Shown one piece after another: positions 8,361 through 16,983 of a stretch of 64,000 bases of DNA; positions within the stretch are counted from its first letter, which is position 1; each line of letters starts with the position of its first letter. The notes beneath the pieces are model-generated. The model was not told where the DNA came from and did no database searches. It worked only from the letters and a program-made list of their open reading frames with translations. The DNA is from Bacillota bacterium (GTDB lineage Bacteria > Bacillota > Clostridia > Acetivibrionales > DTU013), in contig JAEZCA010000016.1 of assembly GCA_023412665.1 (NCBI GenBank), forward strand, positions 1-64,000, in the 5' to 3' direction. The position numbers and the translations under genes are program-made.

Positions 8361-8685
8361 ACATATTCATCTTCATTCCCTGGTCGGGGTATAGGATAGC
8401 GAAGCTTTTCGTCTGCAGATTCGTGACCGCCTCGCTCAATAAAAATTCGTGATTGGCCTTAAGCCAATTGAGATCCTCGGCTGTGGCGTCCTCCGGCTTA
8501 CCTTCACCATAATAGTAGGATTTGACCGTCGCCGTTATATATTCTGATCCGCCGCAGTCCTCGATCAGCTCCTTGTATAGCTGCGACTTTTGAACATCCT
8601 CCGTTTCAGGGATACCGCTCATGAGTCCGACTGCACTGATGCCGTTGTTGGTTTCCAGACCTATGATGGAGAATACCTTGCTCAT
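8359..8685 (-). CDS. Element-associated hypothetical protein, 108 aa
   Basis: 108 residues, acidic, no signal or membrane segment, with a Y-Y-Y-G-E-G stretch near residue 59. No family recognised. The ATG at 8685 uses an AGGAGG inside the end of the preceding gene, whose stop is one base away, so the two are translationally coupled. The tail ends in Met-Lys-Met-Asn-Met. Two terminators follow directly, marking the end of this transcription unit. Confidence 0.65.
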   Translation of the reverse strand: MSKVFSIIGLETNNGISAVGLMSGIPETEDVQKSQLYKELIEDCGGSEYITATVKSYYYGEGKPEDATAEDLNWLKANHEFLLSEAVTNLQTKSFAILYPDQGMKMNM

Positions 8686-8686
8686 T

Positions 8687-9196
8687 TTACATTCCTCCTA
8701 TCACAGGGCCGCCGTATCCTGCTTCGGGAGAGCTGTTTTTCATCTCCTTCTCTAGCTTCATCGAGTAATCACCGCTGTCCCAAAAGCTGACATAGATTTC
8801 TCCGTCCGGCGTTTTGATGGGACGCTGCTCAAAGCCTTCTCCATACCCGTCAGAGTTCTGACCGCATACATAATCCATAAGTGCAGCGGTTTCTTCTCCG
8901 GAGAGAGCCTCCTTCAATCCTGCAGTCATGACTCCCCACAGCTCGCCATCGACGATTTCGACTGACGGATATAGGCTATACACTTTTTCCTTGAGCGCTT
9001 CGTCGTGAATGTACTCGGCAAGACCTCGATCATTTTCGAAGTGCCGATTCTCTTTTGCAATGGCAGCGAGGATTTGATCCTCATAAGCCACCGCATCCCT
9101 GGACGAAATATCCTCCCGCTCATCCTCCGAGCAGTCATACTGAGGATAGCTGAAAATCTTCAGAGGGAAAAAGATTCGCATTGTTTCGTTTGCCAT
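8687..9196 (-). CDS. Element-associated hypothetical protein, 169 aa
   Basis: 169 residues, acidic and soluble. The segment MDYVCGQNSDGYGEGFEQRPI, and the F-W-D-S-G-D-Y that follows it, are of a kind I associate with small accessory proteins of clostridial conjugative elements; I do not know the function. The ATG at 9196 is preferred to one 15 bases further upstream because GGAGG lies 8 bases before it. Upstream, composition changes abruptly to AT-rich DNA, so this may be the first gene of the element backbone operon, with the AT-rich pair upstream a separate unit. Confidence 0.65.
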   Translation of the reverse strand: MANETMRIFFPLKIFSYPQYDCSEDEREDISSRDAVAYEDQILAAIAKENRHFENDRGLAEYIHDEALKEKVYSLYPSVEIVDGELWGVMTAGLKEALSGEETAALMDYVCGQNSDGYGEGFEQRPIKTPDGEIYVSFWDSGDYSMKLEKEMKNSSPEAGYGGPVIGGM

Positions 9197-9350
9197 TTTG
9201 ATTTCCTCCATTCTTTTTTATATGAGTCCCTAAAAAAGGGCATAAAAAAGCGGGGTATCTTCGTTAGAAAATACTCCCACAAATTTTCAGGAATCAGTTA
9301 TATTAAATTAAATAAATTGGAATTTGCCTTTGCTGAGCACTTATTTTATG

Positions 9351-9773
9351 CTAGCGCATTTCATAATTATCATTCAAAAATTGCGTAAGGGCTTCGATTT
9401 TATCTTCCACATTTTTCATGCGATCACTTATCCCATTTTGACTTAATGGCTTTTTTTCCTTAATTAATTCCAGTTCTCTTTTTTTTCGGGATGCGTTATC
9501 GCTATTTTTTTCAATTAAACTGAATTTCAATGTTATGCCTGGATTATCAATTGTTTTGTGTGTAAAACCAAAATATGCCGGTTTCTTTTTTAACTCATAT
9601 AGATGTGATGCACATCGTACTAAAACAAAAACTGACTCACCTATATAAACAACCTCAGATTTATTGTTTTGATCGACACTAATCTCATATATGCCTGCAC
9701 CTATCGCTTGGATTAAATCATCCTGAAAAAATTCAACTTTGATATTCAAATTTATCACCACTTTCTTAGACAA
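9351..9773 (-). CDS. GIY-YIG nuclease-like protein
   Basis: About 140 residues. The GIY-YIG pattern is present in order: GIY at residues 27-29, YIG at 43-45, Arg53 and His57 on the following helix, an acidic position at Glu100 or Glu102, and Asn113 after K-K-P-L. These are the catalytic positions of GIY-YIG endonucleases, so metal-dependent DNA cleavage is plausible. A helical C-terminus (115-140) may dimerise. The start is uncertain: only TTG or GTG codons (9773, 9749) precede the domain. The gene is AT-rich, unlike the methylase gene nearby. It lies 30 bases after a 116-residue gene in the same direction. A restriction, mobile-element or defence nuclease are all possible. Confidence 0.7.
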   Translation of the reverse strand: MSKKVVINLNIKVEFFQDDLIQAIGAGIYEISVDQNNKSEVVYIGESVFVLVRCASHLYELKKKPAYFGFTHKTIDNPGITLKFSLIEKNSDNASRKKRELELIKEKKPLSQNGISDRMKNVEDKIEALTQFLNDNYEMR

Positions 9774-9803
9774 ATTCCAGTTTGTATAATGGTCAAATAA
9801 AAA

Positions 9804-10154
9804 CTACTCTTTTTTCTGATAGGCTTTATTAGCTAGATCTAATACTTGTTGAGTTTGTTCCTCACTGTAGCCCAATTTACGCATTGCCCACATAATAGCA
9901 ATTTCCTTTTTTTCCATACCAATATCAACATTTTCATTAGATATCTTAATTTGTGTTTCTAAATCCTCTAACTTGATCTTTGCATCATTATCCGAACTCG
10001 ACTTAACCCTGTTGTATTTATTTAAAACCCATTCTTTTATCTCTTGAATAACCGCATGAGTAGCTTCTACACCAATTTTCTGCATATCCTCGGCTCCAGC
10101 ATCAAGAATGCCATTAACGACCTTTTCTCTACGAGTATTATTTCTTTCATCCAT
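9804..10154 (-). CDS. Small helical protein upstream of GIY-YIG gene
   Basis: 116 residues, predominantly charged and helical, no signal peptide, no cysteine. The final 30 residues (M-W-A-M-R-K-L-G-Y-S-E-E-Q and onward) look like a helix-turn-helix-sized or UBA-like bundle, but I recognise no family. The ATG at 10154 has GGAGG 8 bases upstream; longer readings lack this. It is the first gene reading away from the rlmD junction and forms a pair with the GIY-YIG gene. Its AT-rich composition matches that gene and differs from the rest of the element. Confidence 0.6.
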   Translation of the reverse strand: MDERNNTRREKVVNGILDAGAEDMQKIGVEATHAVIQEIKEWVLNKYNRVKSSSDNDAKIKLEDLETQIKISNENVDIGMEKKEIAIMWAMRKLGYSEEQTQQVLDLANKAYQKKE

Positions 10155-10261
10155 TATTAACACCTCCATAAATTCCTGTTTGTTTATATGTTCTATTGTC
10201 CAGCCATGAGAAAATTCAAGCATGGACTCTGAAATACCGAGTGTCATCTATGAAACGCCCC

Positions 10262-10380
10262 AAAAAACAGGGTCAAAAATTGCAGTTTTTTGCCTCAATT
10301 TTTGCTCATTTTTTGCTCCAAAACCACTACATATAGTGGTTGACCCGCCTCATTTGCCCTTAGAACCACTATTCGTCATC
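10262..10380 (-). repeat. Element end: short direct and inverted repeats beside rlmD
   Basis: Read on the minus strand, the rlmD 3' end is followed by an 8-bp inverted repeat AACCACTA-TATG-TAGTGGTT (10321-10340). Another TAGTGGTT lies inside the last codons of rlmD. Three tandem copies of a GAGSCAAAAAAT-like 11-mer follow (about 10285-10320). Tandem arm-type repeats next to an inverted repeat are typical of recombinase binding at element ends. The inverted repeat could also act as a weak terminator for rlmD. The exact crossover cannot be fixed without the other end of the element. Confidence 0.5.
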
Positions 10381-11726
10381 ATTATTACGCACTCAACGTG
10401 CCCGGTCCATGGGAACATATCGACCGGCTGTGCTTCTATGACGCTAAACCCGTGGCCGGCAAGAAACTTCAGATCGCGGGCCAGCGTTGCAGGATTGCAG
10501 GAAACATACACGATCCTGTCAGGCTGCATGTCGGCAAGCAGCTGCAGCAGCGATTCATCGCAGCCCTTGCGGGGGGGATCGAGTACGACAACATCAGCAC
10601 GAATGCCTCTGCCATACAGCTCAGGAACTACCCTCTCCGCTTCACCGACGAAGAACTCTGTATTGGTTACCCCGTTTATTCCCGCGTTTTCCCGGGCATC
10701 GCTTATCGCGGCCTCAACCACCTCTACGCCTATTACCTTAGCTGCTTTCTCAGATAAAAACAGAGATATTGTCCCAGTACCGCAATAGAGATCAAATACC
10801 GTTTCTGTACCGGTCAACCCTGCATATTCAAGAGCTTTGCCATATAACACCTCAGTCTGCACAGGGTTGACCTGAAAGAATGAATGAGGTGATATTTTGA
10901 ACCTGTATCTGCCGATAGTATCTGCAATGGTTTCACTTCCGTACAGCAGTATATTTTTATCGCCAAGTATCACATTGGTGCTTTTCGTATTTATATTCAG
11001 ATAGATGCTCTTGATCCCAGGTACATCGCAGGTCAGAAGCCCCACAAGCTCATTGGCATACGGCAGGCTGCTGCCGTTGATGACCAGCACCACCATGACC
11101 TCGCCGGTGTTAAAGCCGACACGGGTCATAATATGCCGGATCAGGCCTCTCCCGGTTTTCTCGTCATAGGCTGGTATACCTTTTTCGGTAATGAAATGTC
11201 CAACGATCTTTCTTATCCTGTCGCTTATCACATCCTGAATACCGCATTCCTCGGAGTCGATCACATCATGGGATCTGGCGGCATAAAAGCCGGTAACGAC
11301 ACTGCCATTTACAGCCGCTACAGGAAATTGAGCCTTATTTCTATAGTTCATTGGCACATTCATGCCTATGGTATCATGCACAATTACCCCTGAAATTCCG
11401 CCTATCCTCTCCAGATTGTCCCGGACCAGCTTCGTCTTGAATGCAAGCTGGGCCTTGTAGTCCATATGCTGCAGGCTGCAGCCTCCACAACGCTTATATG
11501 CGCCGCAAAAAGGCGTTGCCCTGTCCGGGGAGGTTTTCAAAATATTAATAAGCTTTCCGACAGCATATGACTTATTGAGCTTGATTATCTTTATTTCAGC
11601 CTGCTCGCCCTCCAGCACACCATCCACAAAAACCGCCAGGCCGTTTATTCTGCCAACCCCCTGGCCTTCATGGGTCATGCCCGTTATTTCAATATTATAG
11701 TTTTTATTCTTTTCCAAAGCCAACAT
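10350..11726 (-). CDS. rlmD: 23S rRNA uracil-5-methyltransferase (RlmD/RumA family)
   Basis: 458 residues. An N-terminal TRAM domain (about 1-60) is followed by three Fe-S cysteines (Cys74, Cys80, Cys83) and a fourth near residue 159. The AdoMet-binding fold holds F-D-L-Y-C-G-T-G, DPPRKG, and catalytic Cys410 in the VSCNPATLARD segment; Glu445 in HVECV is the general base. Family members make m5U in 23S rRNA (U1939 and/or U747) or tRNA; which one cannot be told here. The protein end after the family's usual HVECV-x-x-M is a short Asn/Ser/Gly/Lys tail, consistent with the integrated element supplying or altering the 3' end. The ATG at 11726 has GAAGGG upstream. Confidence 0.93.
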   Translation of the reverse strand: MLALEKNKNYNIEITGMTHEGQGVGRINGLAVFVDGVLEGEQAEIKIIKLNKSYAVGKLINILKTSPDRATPFCGAYKRCGGCSLQHMDYKAQLAFKTKLVRDNLERIGGISGVIVHDTIGMNVPMNYRNKAQFPVAAVNGSVVTGFYAARSHDVIDSEECGIQDVISDRIRKIVGHFITEKGIPAYDEKTGRGLIRHIMTRVGFNTGEVMVVLVINGSSLPYANELVGLLTCDVPGIKSIYLNINTKSTNVILGDKNILLYGSETIADTIGRYRFKISPHSFFQVNPVQTEVLYGKALEYAGLTGTETVFDLYCGTGTISLFLSEKAAKVIGVEVVEAAISDARENAGINGVTNTEFFVGEAERVVPELYGRGIRADVVVLDPPRKGCDESLLQLLADMQPDRIVYVSCNPATLARDLKFLAGHGFSVIEAQPVDMFPWTGHVECVIMMTNSGSKGK

Positions 11727-11744
11727 TCAACTCACCCTTCCAAA

Positions 11745-11772
11745 CAAAAAAATAGCCCCATTGCAAGGGGCT
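11745..11772 (-). terminator. Intrinsic terminator of the chemoreceptor gene
   Basis: Minus strand AGCCCC-TTGCAAT-GGGGCT followed by a seven-T run, between the chemoreceptor stop (11910) and the rlmD start (11726). Confidence 0.8.
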
Positions 11773-11909
11773 GCATAAAAATATCAGATAGAATCAGTAT
11801 GCCATATTATTAGTATTCCATATTTCCCCATGTATATTCATAGATAATCAGTTTCTATCAGATTACGACAGGTGAATTATTAATAGCCCCCGTCATCTCT
11901 GATTTCGTC

Positions 11910-14462
11910 TCAATTGATTGTAAATCCGTCAAGCAGGCTGTCGAGTGTCCTTGAGACCTCGTCGAGCTGCGCCGTCATGCTTTCCATCTCTTTTATAGTC
12001 TTTTGCTGAAGTGCCAGGTCTGCATCCACCTTTTCTCCGGATGCTACTGTCTGGCTGGCTGTCTTTTCCATAGTATCGATCGTTCCCACTAACTCAGCTG
12101 TACATTCCTGTCTGTCCCTTATAACTGCAGCCGCTTCCTTCAGCGTATCTACGATCTGGTTTACCGTACCGGTCATTTCCAGTATGCTGCTTCTGGCGTG
12201 ATCGATCTTGCTGACACCTACATCAACGCTGGCTACACCGTCTCCTATACGTTCCACGGCATATTTTATCCGGTTCTGTATCTCGCTTATCAGCTGTTTG
12301 ATTTCATGAGCCGCCTTGTTACTGCCCTCTGAAAGCTTTCTTATTTCATCGGCCAGTACTGTAAAGCCCTTGCCCTGCTGGCCGGCCCTTGCAGCTTCTA
12401 TTGCAGCATTGAGCGCCAGCAGGTTGGTTTTTGATGCTATTGCAGTTATCGTATTGGTAATGTTGCCGATCTTGCTTGATGAGTCTTCAAGCTCGCTTAT
12501 AGAGTCTGCGATCTGCTTGACAGTATCGGTGACATTTCGGATCACCTCTTCAGCCTCCATGACAGACTTCTCACCCTGAGCAGCTATCTCAATGGCCTTC
12601 ATGCCATCCTCCACCGCCCTGCCTGCAGTCTCAGCCAGATTTTCCTCACCGGTGCCGGATGTGGTGCCGATGCCTGATGCAGGAACCTTTATCCCGGTTA
12701 TAAGACTGTCCATTATGCCTTTGAATCCATTTGATACCTTGCCTGCGTTCTCCCGGCTATGCGAGAAAAGCTCCGCCAGACCGTTTTTTAGTATGCCTAT
12801 ATTTCCGGTGGTGCTCTTTACCTGTTCGATCATCCTTTGCTGTCCGTCCAGTACCACATTGATCTTATCGCTCAATTCACCCAGCTCATCATGCCTGGTG
12901 CCTGTTACCCTGTCTGTAAGGTCACCCTTGCCTGCCTTATCGAGCAGTCTGGTCAGGTTTCGTATCGGGTTGAGTATATTCCCGGATAGCCATAGTGCTG
13001 TGATCATACCGATCAGCAGTGACAAGAACGCAATGCCGGCAAGCGTCAGCAACAGATTATTCTTAAGAGCCTGTGATCTCTCTATATCGCTTGCCAGATA
13101 AGTCTTGTACGCATTTTCAAGGTCAGCAAGCAGTTGCAGTTGAGAGTCATACACTCCTGATGCCTTCTCGAAGCTTTCTGGCAAGCCTGTATTATCAAGG
13201 GTCTTCTTTGCCGAGATCAGCTGATCGAAGGCAAGCGATAATCCGCCGCATGCACTTACCGCATCAGCTGTCAGCTGAGCGTCATCCGCCGGCAATTGTG
13301 TCCCCAGCTTCGAATACTCTTGTGTTGCAGCCTCTATCAATTTGCTGAACCCGGAATCTTCACCGTTTACGTCTAATAGTGCATAAAGCGCATCTCTGTA
13401 AGCATCCTGCGTCAGTGAAGCAGCATGCTTTACAGATGTTAGCCTTGTTATGGCATCCTGCTGTTCTTTTCCGGCTAATCCATTAATAATACTTTGTGCA
13501 TCAGTCCCATTTTGCAGTGCATTTTCTATATACGCCCGGATACTATCTTCAAGCATCTGATCATAAACCACAGCTGTCAGGTCAGTCCTATTCTCTAATG
13601 CTCCCTCTGCCGCTGCTATATTGCCGGTGCCTGCAGGTGTATTGGTTGTCTGTCCGGCATTGCCGGACTGTTGCCCGCTCCCTGTCTGCCCTGCACCGGA
13701 AGGTCGGTTTTTTAAAGCCTCCAGCTCAGCCTTCAGGATTGCTGTCTCATTTTGCAGCTCTTCGATTCTTCCCTTGAGCTTCGTTATTTCTACCCGCTGA
13801 TTTTCATTTAATACGGCCAGATCTGCGCTGGTAAGTGTTGCTGCCTCATACTCTGAGATCACTTTATCAATGATCGGAATGAATTCATTCAGCATAGTAA
13901 GCTGCTCGCCGGACAAAATCTTCAGCTCGTTAACGCTTTTAACTACTTTTGAATTAGTTGCATTTAATTGATTTATTATGCTGTTTTCCAGTGCTGCTTC
14001 CGTAGCGGACAGCAGTTCATATTGTTTGATAAAAGCCGGGAAATAGTTGTCATAGGCTGTCCTATCCGCATTTGCGATGCCCATGGCTATATCATTGGTA
14101 CAGGTTTGATCATATAGCTCGATCAAGCCTTTTAGTCTTTCCAGTTCAGCTTTTTCCTGCTCTTCGGACTGCGCTGCCAAAGTGTCAGCAGCCTGCAAAA
14201 GCTTTTTGCTGTTTGCAGAAAATTCGTCCATATCAATGGGTTCCTCGTACATCACACCTTTGGTCACTATCTGCTGCCGGCTGTTGACAATAGCGGCGAT
14301 TTCCCTCACACTGACCACGCGGGAATTATTGCTGTCGGCGCTTGCTGCGATATCGGCAACCATGAGGTTGTAACCGCCAAAGGTGACCGCCAGCGTTGCA
14401 ATGGAACATATCAGTATCGTGATCAGAAATGCCAGGATCAGTTTTGCTCTTATTTTAATCAT
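11910..14462 (-). CDS. Methyl-accepting chemotaxis protein
   Basis: 850 residues with the given start. A membrane segment at about residues 5-27, a long extracellular part with helical stretches and an unusual Gly/Gln/Thr-rich low-complexity linker (about 250-285), a second membrane segment (about 470-493), a HAMP domain, then the cytoplasmic signalling domain. Its tip has the invariant TNLLALNAAIEAARAG motif. It should sense a ligand outside and control CheA. Starts at 14480 and 14471 are also in frame, but a sigma-28-like promoter would begin transcription near 14480, and GGGG lies 9 bases before the ATG at 14462. The extracellular domain is much longer than the usual four-helix bundle; the ligand is unknown. 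Confidence 0.93.
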   Translation of the reverse strand: MIKIRAKLILAFLITILICSIATLAVTFGGYNLMVADIAASADSNNSRVVSVREIAAIVNSRQQIVTKGVMYEEPIDMDEFSANSKKLLQAADTLAAQSEEQEKAELERLKGLIELYDQTCTNDIAMGIANADRTAYDNYFPAFIKQYELLSATEAALENSIINQLNATNSKVVKSVNELKILSGEQLTMLNEFIPIIDKVISEYEAATLTSADLAVLNENQRVEITKLKGRIEELQNETAILKAELEALKNRPSGAGQTGSGQQSGNAGQTTNTPAGTGNIAAAEGALENRTDLTAVVYDQMLEDSIRAYIENALQNGTDAQSIINGLAGKEQQDAITRLTSVKHAASLTQDAYRDALYALLDVNGEDSGFSKLIEAATQEYSKLGTQLPADDAQLTADAVSACGGLSLAFDQLISAKKTLDNTGLPESFEKASGVYDSQLQLLADLENAYKTYLASDIERSQALKNNLLLTLAGIAFLSLLIGMITALWLSGNILNPIRNLTRLLDKAGKGDLTDRVTGTRHDELGELSDKINVVLDGQQRMIEQVKSTTGNIGILKNGLAELFSHSRENAGKVSNGFKGIMDSLITGIKVPASGIGTTSGTGEENLAETAGRAVEDGMKAIEIAAQGEKSVMEAEEVIRNVTDTVKQIADSISELEDSSSKIGNITNTITAIASKTNLLALNAAIEAARAGQQGKGFTVLADEIRKLSEGSNKAAHEIKQLISEIQNRIKYAVERIGDGVASVDVGVSKIDHARSSILEMTGTVNQIVDTLKEAAAVIRDRQECTAELVGTIDTMEKTASQTVASGEKVDADLALQQKTIKEMESMTAQLDEVSRTLDSLLDGFTIN

Positions 14463-14487
14463 TCGCTTCATCCCCGCCATTATTTGA

Positions 14488-14514
14488 ACATCGGCTTATG
14501 TACGATCTAGTATA
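14488..14514 (-). promoter_or_regulatory. Candidate sigma-28 (SigD) promoter for the chemoreceptor
   Basis: Minus strand reads TATA, 15 bases, then GCCGATGT, close to the flagellar consensus TAAA-N15-GCCGATAT. It lies just upstream of the chemoreceptor gene, and motility/chemotaxis genes are the usual targets. Confidence 0.5.
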
Positions 14515-14564
14515 TAATTCGATAAAACATTACAAATTCCTTCTCGGGTCTTCCATTATCTGTT

Positions 14565-14593
14565 TTGACAATATATTGATTATCAGATATAAA
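14565..14593 (+). promoter_or_regulatory. SigA-type promoter for the M23 peptidase gene
   Basis: TTGACA, 17-base spacer, TATAAA. Transcription would start near 14600, leaving a leader of about 130 bases that contains short A/T tracts but no clear structured element. Confidence 0.65.
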
Positions 14594-14733
14594 TAAATAA
14601 TGTGATAATATTTTCCGGAAAAAAAGGATTTTCAATTTTTTTGTAGAATTATTCTAATTGCCTTTTTTTTCTGGCAATCACTGTACAAAAGATAAAAAAC
14701 ATAAAGTATTATCATTTATACAGGCGGTTAGAC

Positions 14734-15666
14734 ATGAAGAAAGGGAAAGCCAAGAAAACGCAAAAAAAATATTTTTCTGTGGTTTTGGTACCTCATTCAT
14801 CAAGCCATGTAAAGGTATTCAAATTCACATCCTTTTATGCAAAGCTGATAGCCTGCTTTGTCATACTGATTGCCATATTTGTCAGCAGCGGACTATACAT
14901 ATCCAGAATGCTTGAAGAGAACAAATCCCTGAAGCAGAACATAAATGAGCTGTACAGCACGACCATCGAACAGAGCAAGCTCCTTGATTCAAGATCCGAT
15001 GAGATCCAAAAGCTTCAGGATGAAAGCGCATCCTTCAAGGAAGTCGTAAATGATAAAATAGAGGAATTTACCGAAAGCTTCAACAAGATAACCGATCAAT
15101 ACCTGGAAGAACGCAGTCAGAAAATAAGCCGTTCCGGAGAAAGAAACGAAACGGAATTTACAAATGACATGCGGGATCTGAAGTCATCCCTTGACAGTCT
15201 CACCCAGCTTTACAGCAGATCCGGCCGTCCAAATGCTGATTTGGATGCAGCTGAGGCAAAGATCGATGAATTCATGGAAACCATACCGACACTGTGGCCT
15301 GTTTCAGGTACGATCACCGACGAATTCGGCAACCGCAGGGATCCGTTCACCAGAAAGCTCAAGTTCCATACAGGTCTTGATATAGGCGCTGATTACGGAA
15401 AATCAATAAAAGCCGCGGCTGGCGGAAAGGTCATATCGGTCGATAATGTTTATGGCACAGGCAAAACTGTTAAAATCAGCCATGGAAATGGTATAACTAC
15501 TTTATACGGGCATTGCTCCAAGATTCTCGTTAAGGAAGGACAGACCGTAGAGAAGGGTGAAGTGATCGCAAAGGTTGGGAGCTCTGGCCGAAGTACAGGC
15601 CCCCATCTCCATTTGGAGGTTCTTATATACGGAACGCCTGTCGATCCGCTTCAATATCTGGAATAG
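14734..15666 (+). CDS. Membrane-anchored M23 peptidoglycan endopeptidase
   Basis: 310 residues. A very basic N-terminus, one membrane helix (about 28-50), a coiled coil (about 52-130), then a LytM/M23 domain (about 190-305). The zinc-site motifs are intact: His212 and Asp216 in H-T-G-L-D, and His291 and His293 in H-L-H-L-E. The enzyme should cut peptide cross-links of peptidoglycan outside the membrane. The bactofilin gene starts 17 bases downstream, a pairing seen in many bacteria where bactofilin positions an M23 enzyme to shape the wall. Expression from the promoter at 14565 is likely. Confidence 0.92.
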   Translation: MKKGKAKKTQKKYFSVVLVPHSSSHVKVFKFTSFYAKLIACFVILIAIFVSSGLYISRMLEENKSLKQNINELYSTTIEQSKLLDSRSDEIQKLQDESASFKEVVNDKIEEFTESFNKITDQYLEERSQKISRSGERNETEFTNDMRDLKSSLDSLTQLYSRSGRPNADLDAAEAKIDEFMETIPTLWPVSGTITDEFGNRRDPFTRKLKFHTGLDIGADYGKSIKAAAGGKVISVDNVYGTGKTVKISHGNGITTLYGHCSKILVKEGQTVEKGEVIAKVGSSGRSTGPHLHLEVLIYGTPVDPLQYLE

Positions 15667-15683
15667 AAAGCAGGAGGTAAAGC

Positions 15684-16115
15684 ATGTTTAAAAAAAATAC
15701 AAGCTTCCGTGAGGGCGTGGACACTCTTATAGGAAGCACTTCCACATTTACAGGCAGTATTGAAGCAGATGGCACAGTCAGAGTCGACGGCAAGCTGATC
15801 GGTGATGTAAAGGTAACAGGCGACTGCTATGTAGGCAACGAAGCCTCTGTACATGGAAATATCGAAGCCTCCAACGTACATCTAGCAGGCAAGGTAGAAG
15901 GCAATATAACTGCCAGGGGCTTATTGAAAATATTATCTACCGCAAAGCTGTATGGCAATATCAAAATAAACAGCTTTGTTGCCGATGAGGGCGCCTTATT
16001 CCAGGGCAAGTGTGAAATGCTGGATACCACGGTTGATGATAAGGGATTGGATAAACCCAGAAAAAGCAGTAAAAAGAGAAGCCAATATGAGGACCCGGAC
16101 GAGGAAATTAAATAA
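15684..16115 (+). CDS. Bactofilin (polymer-forming cytoskeletal protein)
   Basis: 143 residues. The central 90 residues show the regular hydrophobic/Gly pattern of a right-handed beta-helix (repeats such as G-S-I-E-A-D-G-T-V-R-V-D-G-K-L-I-G-D-V), diagnostic of bactofilins. Short polar tails flank it; the C-terminal tail is Lys/Ser-rich, then acidic. Bactofilins self-assemble into filaments at the membrane without nucleotide. AGGAGG lies 7 bases before the ATG. It follows the M23 gene in the same operon, so the likely role is to localise that enzyme. Confidence 0.93.
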   Translation: MFKKNTSFREGVDTLIGSTSTFTGSIEADGTVRVDGKLIGDVKVTGDCYVGNEASVHGNIEASNVHLAGKVEGNITARGLLKILSTAKLYGNIKINSFVADEGALFQGKCEMLDTTVDDKGLDKPRKSSKKRSQYEDPDEEIK

Positions 16116-16518
16116 GCCGGTCTGGAGAATGCTTTTACAACGTATCGGCTAATACCGATAAATCAATATATAATGGTTTTCCCGATACGGTCCTATAGAC
16201 CAAGTAATTCAATTATATTTAATTGAGTGAACAGATAGACAATACATATTATCAGTAAAGTGATGGCAAGGCGGAGCAGCGTACGGATCCTATTAATGTT
16301 CCGCTTTTTTATATACCACCACCTGCGGTACAGTCTGCTGCTTCTGAACATGGAAGCACCTCCTGTTCATATGCCGGTCCGGCTCAAAAGGAGTATTGGC
16401 AGAACTCGCATCATTTCCGTGCCGGAAACACAACCATCCCGATATAGTATGCAGAAGGTGGTTTTTTGGTTACACTATTGAAAGTATCATATAAAATTTT
16501 TTCGCCGGAGCAGAGCCC
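16116..16518. other. Intergenic region, convergent genes
   Basis: No convincing gene. It holds an 8-bp inverted repeat CGTATCGG (16141-16148) and CCGATACG (16182-16189) with a 33-base loop and no T run. A weak plus-strand terminator lies at about 16269-16308: AGGCGGA pairs with TCCGCTT over a long loop, followed by T residues. This would end the bactofilin operon. Confidence 0.4.
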
Positions 16519-16983
16519 TCACTTCCAATTGAAGTTTTTCAAAATCTCAACTGACATATACCGTTTCAAAGCTGATTCGGCTTGCAGGTATACATCCTCC
16601 AAAAACAGCTTGTAAAGGGCATCATCTTCAATAAGGTACTTGCTGTCCAATAAACGATCGATCAGGCTGCCGATCTTCTTCTGTATCTCTCTGTCCTCAA
16701 GCACCTTCATATTCCTGTCCTTTGCGATGACGAGCCTGAGCAGCGAAGGTACCTTGACTGCAGGGGCTTCATTCTCCTGTTCGATTCCAAACAGTTCATC
16801 GATATCAATATCGAGCTCGTTTATGATCCTTAAAATCAATTCAAGGTTAGGATTGGTTTTTCTCCCGTTTTCCAGCTGAGAAAGGTATCCCGGTGAAATT
16901 CCTGCCTGTTTCGCGAAATCCACCAGCGATATATTCAATTCTTCTCTTCTTGCTTTGATAATCTCTCCTACCTTAATCTGCAA
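16519..16983 (-). CDS. XRE-family transcriptional regulator
   Basis: About 154 residues. An N-terminal helix-turn-helix of the lambda-repressor type (residues about 5-60, with A-G-I-S-P-G-Y-L-S-Q-L-E-N-G-R-K recognition region). The rest is a helical, charged domain of unknown type with no cupin or peptidase motif. The start is uncertain: a TTG at 16983 lies 8 bases after AAGGGG, whereas the GTG at 16992 abuts that site. It stands alone between the bactofilin and PBP genes. The downstream position gives no clue to its target. Confidence 0.85.
   Translation of the reverse strand: MQIKVGEIIKARREELNISLVDFAKQAGISPGYLSQLENGRKTNPNLELILRIINELDIDIDELFGIEQENEAPAVKVPSLLRLVIAKDRNMKVLEDREIQKKIGSLIDRLLDSKYLIEDDALYKLFLEDVYLQAESALKRYMSVEILKNFNWK

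Larger units (their letters stand above)
1..10370. mobile_element. End of an integrated element (probable ICE) at rlmD
   Basis: About 10 kb of minus-strand genes of the accessory type found in Firmicutes conjugative elements: SpoVG-domain, YodL-domain, orphan D12 adenine methylase, AbrB pair and several short conserved element proteins. The block stops exactly at the 3' end of the 23S rRNA methyltransferase gene rlmD, a documented ICE integration site in streptococci. The backbone genes look richer in G+C than the 9.3-10.25 kb stretch next to the junction. The rest of the element, including integrase, relaxase and type IV secretion genes, must lie left of base 1. The ICE assignment is inference from gene content and location; a phage-like or plasmid-derived island is the alternative. 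Confidence 0.7.

Noticed and set aside
1..10370. GIY-YIG protein and D12 methylase considered as one restriction-modification system
   Set aside because: They are about 1.3 kb apart with other genes and terminators between, and differ in composition.
16260..16481. Open frame of 73 codons in the bactofilin-XRE gap
   Set aside because: No ribosome site, no recognisable motif, overlaps a weak terminator; treated as intergenic.
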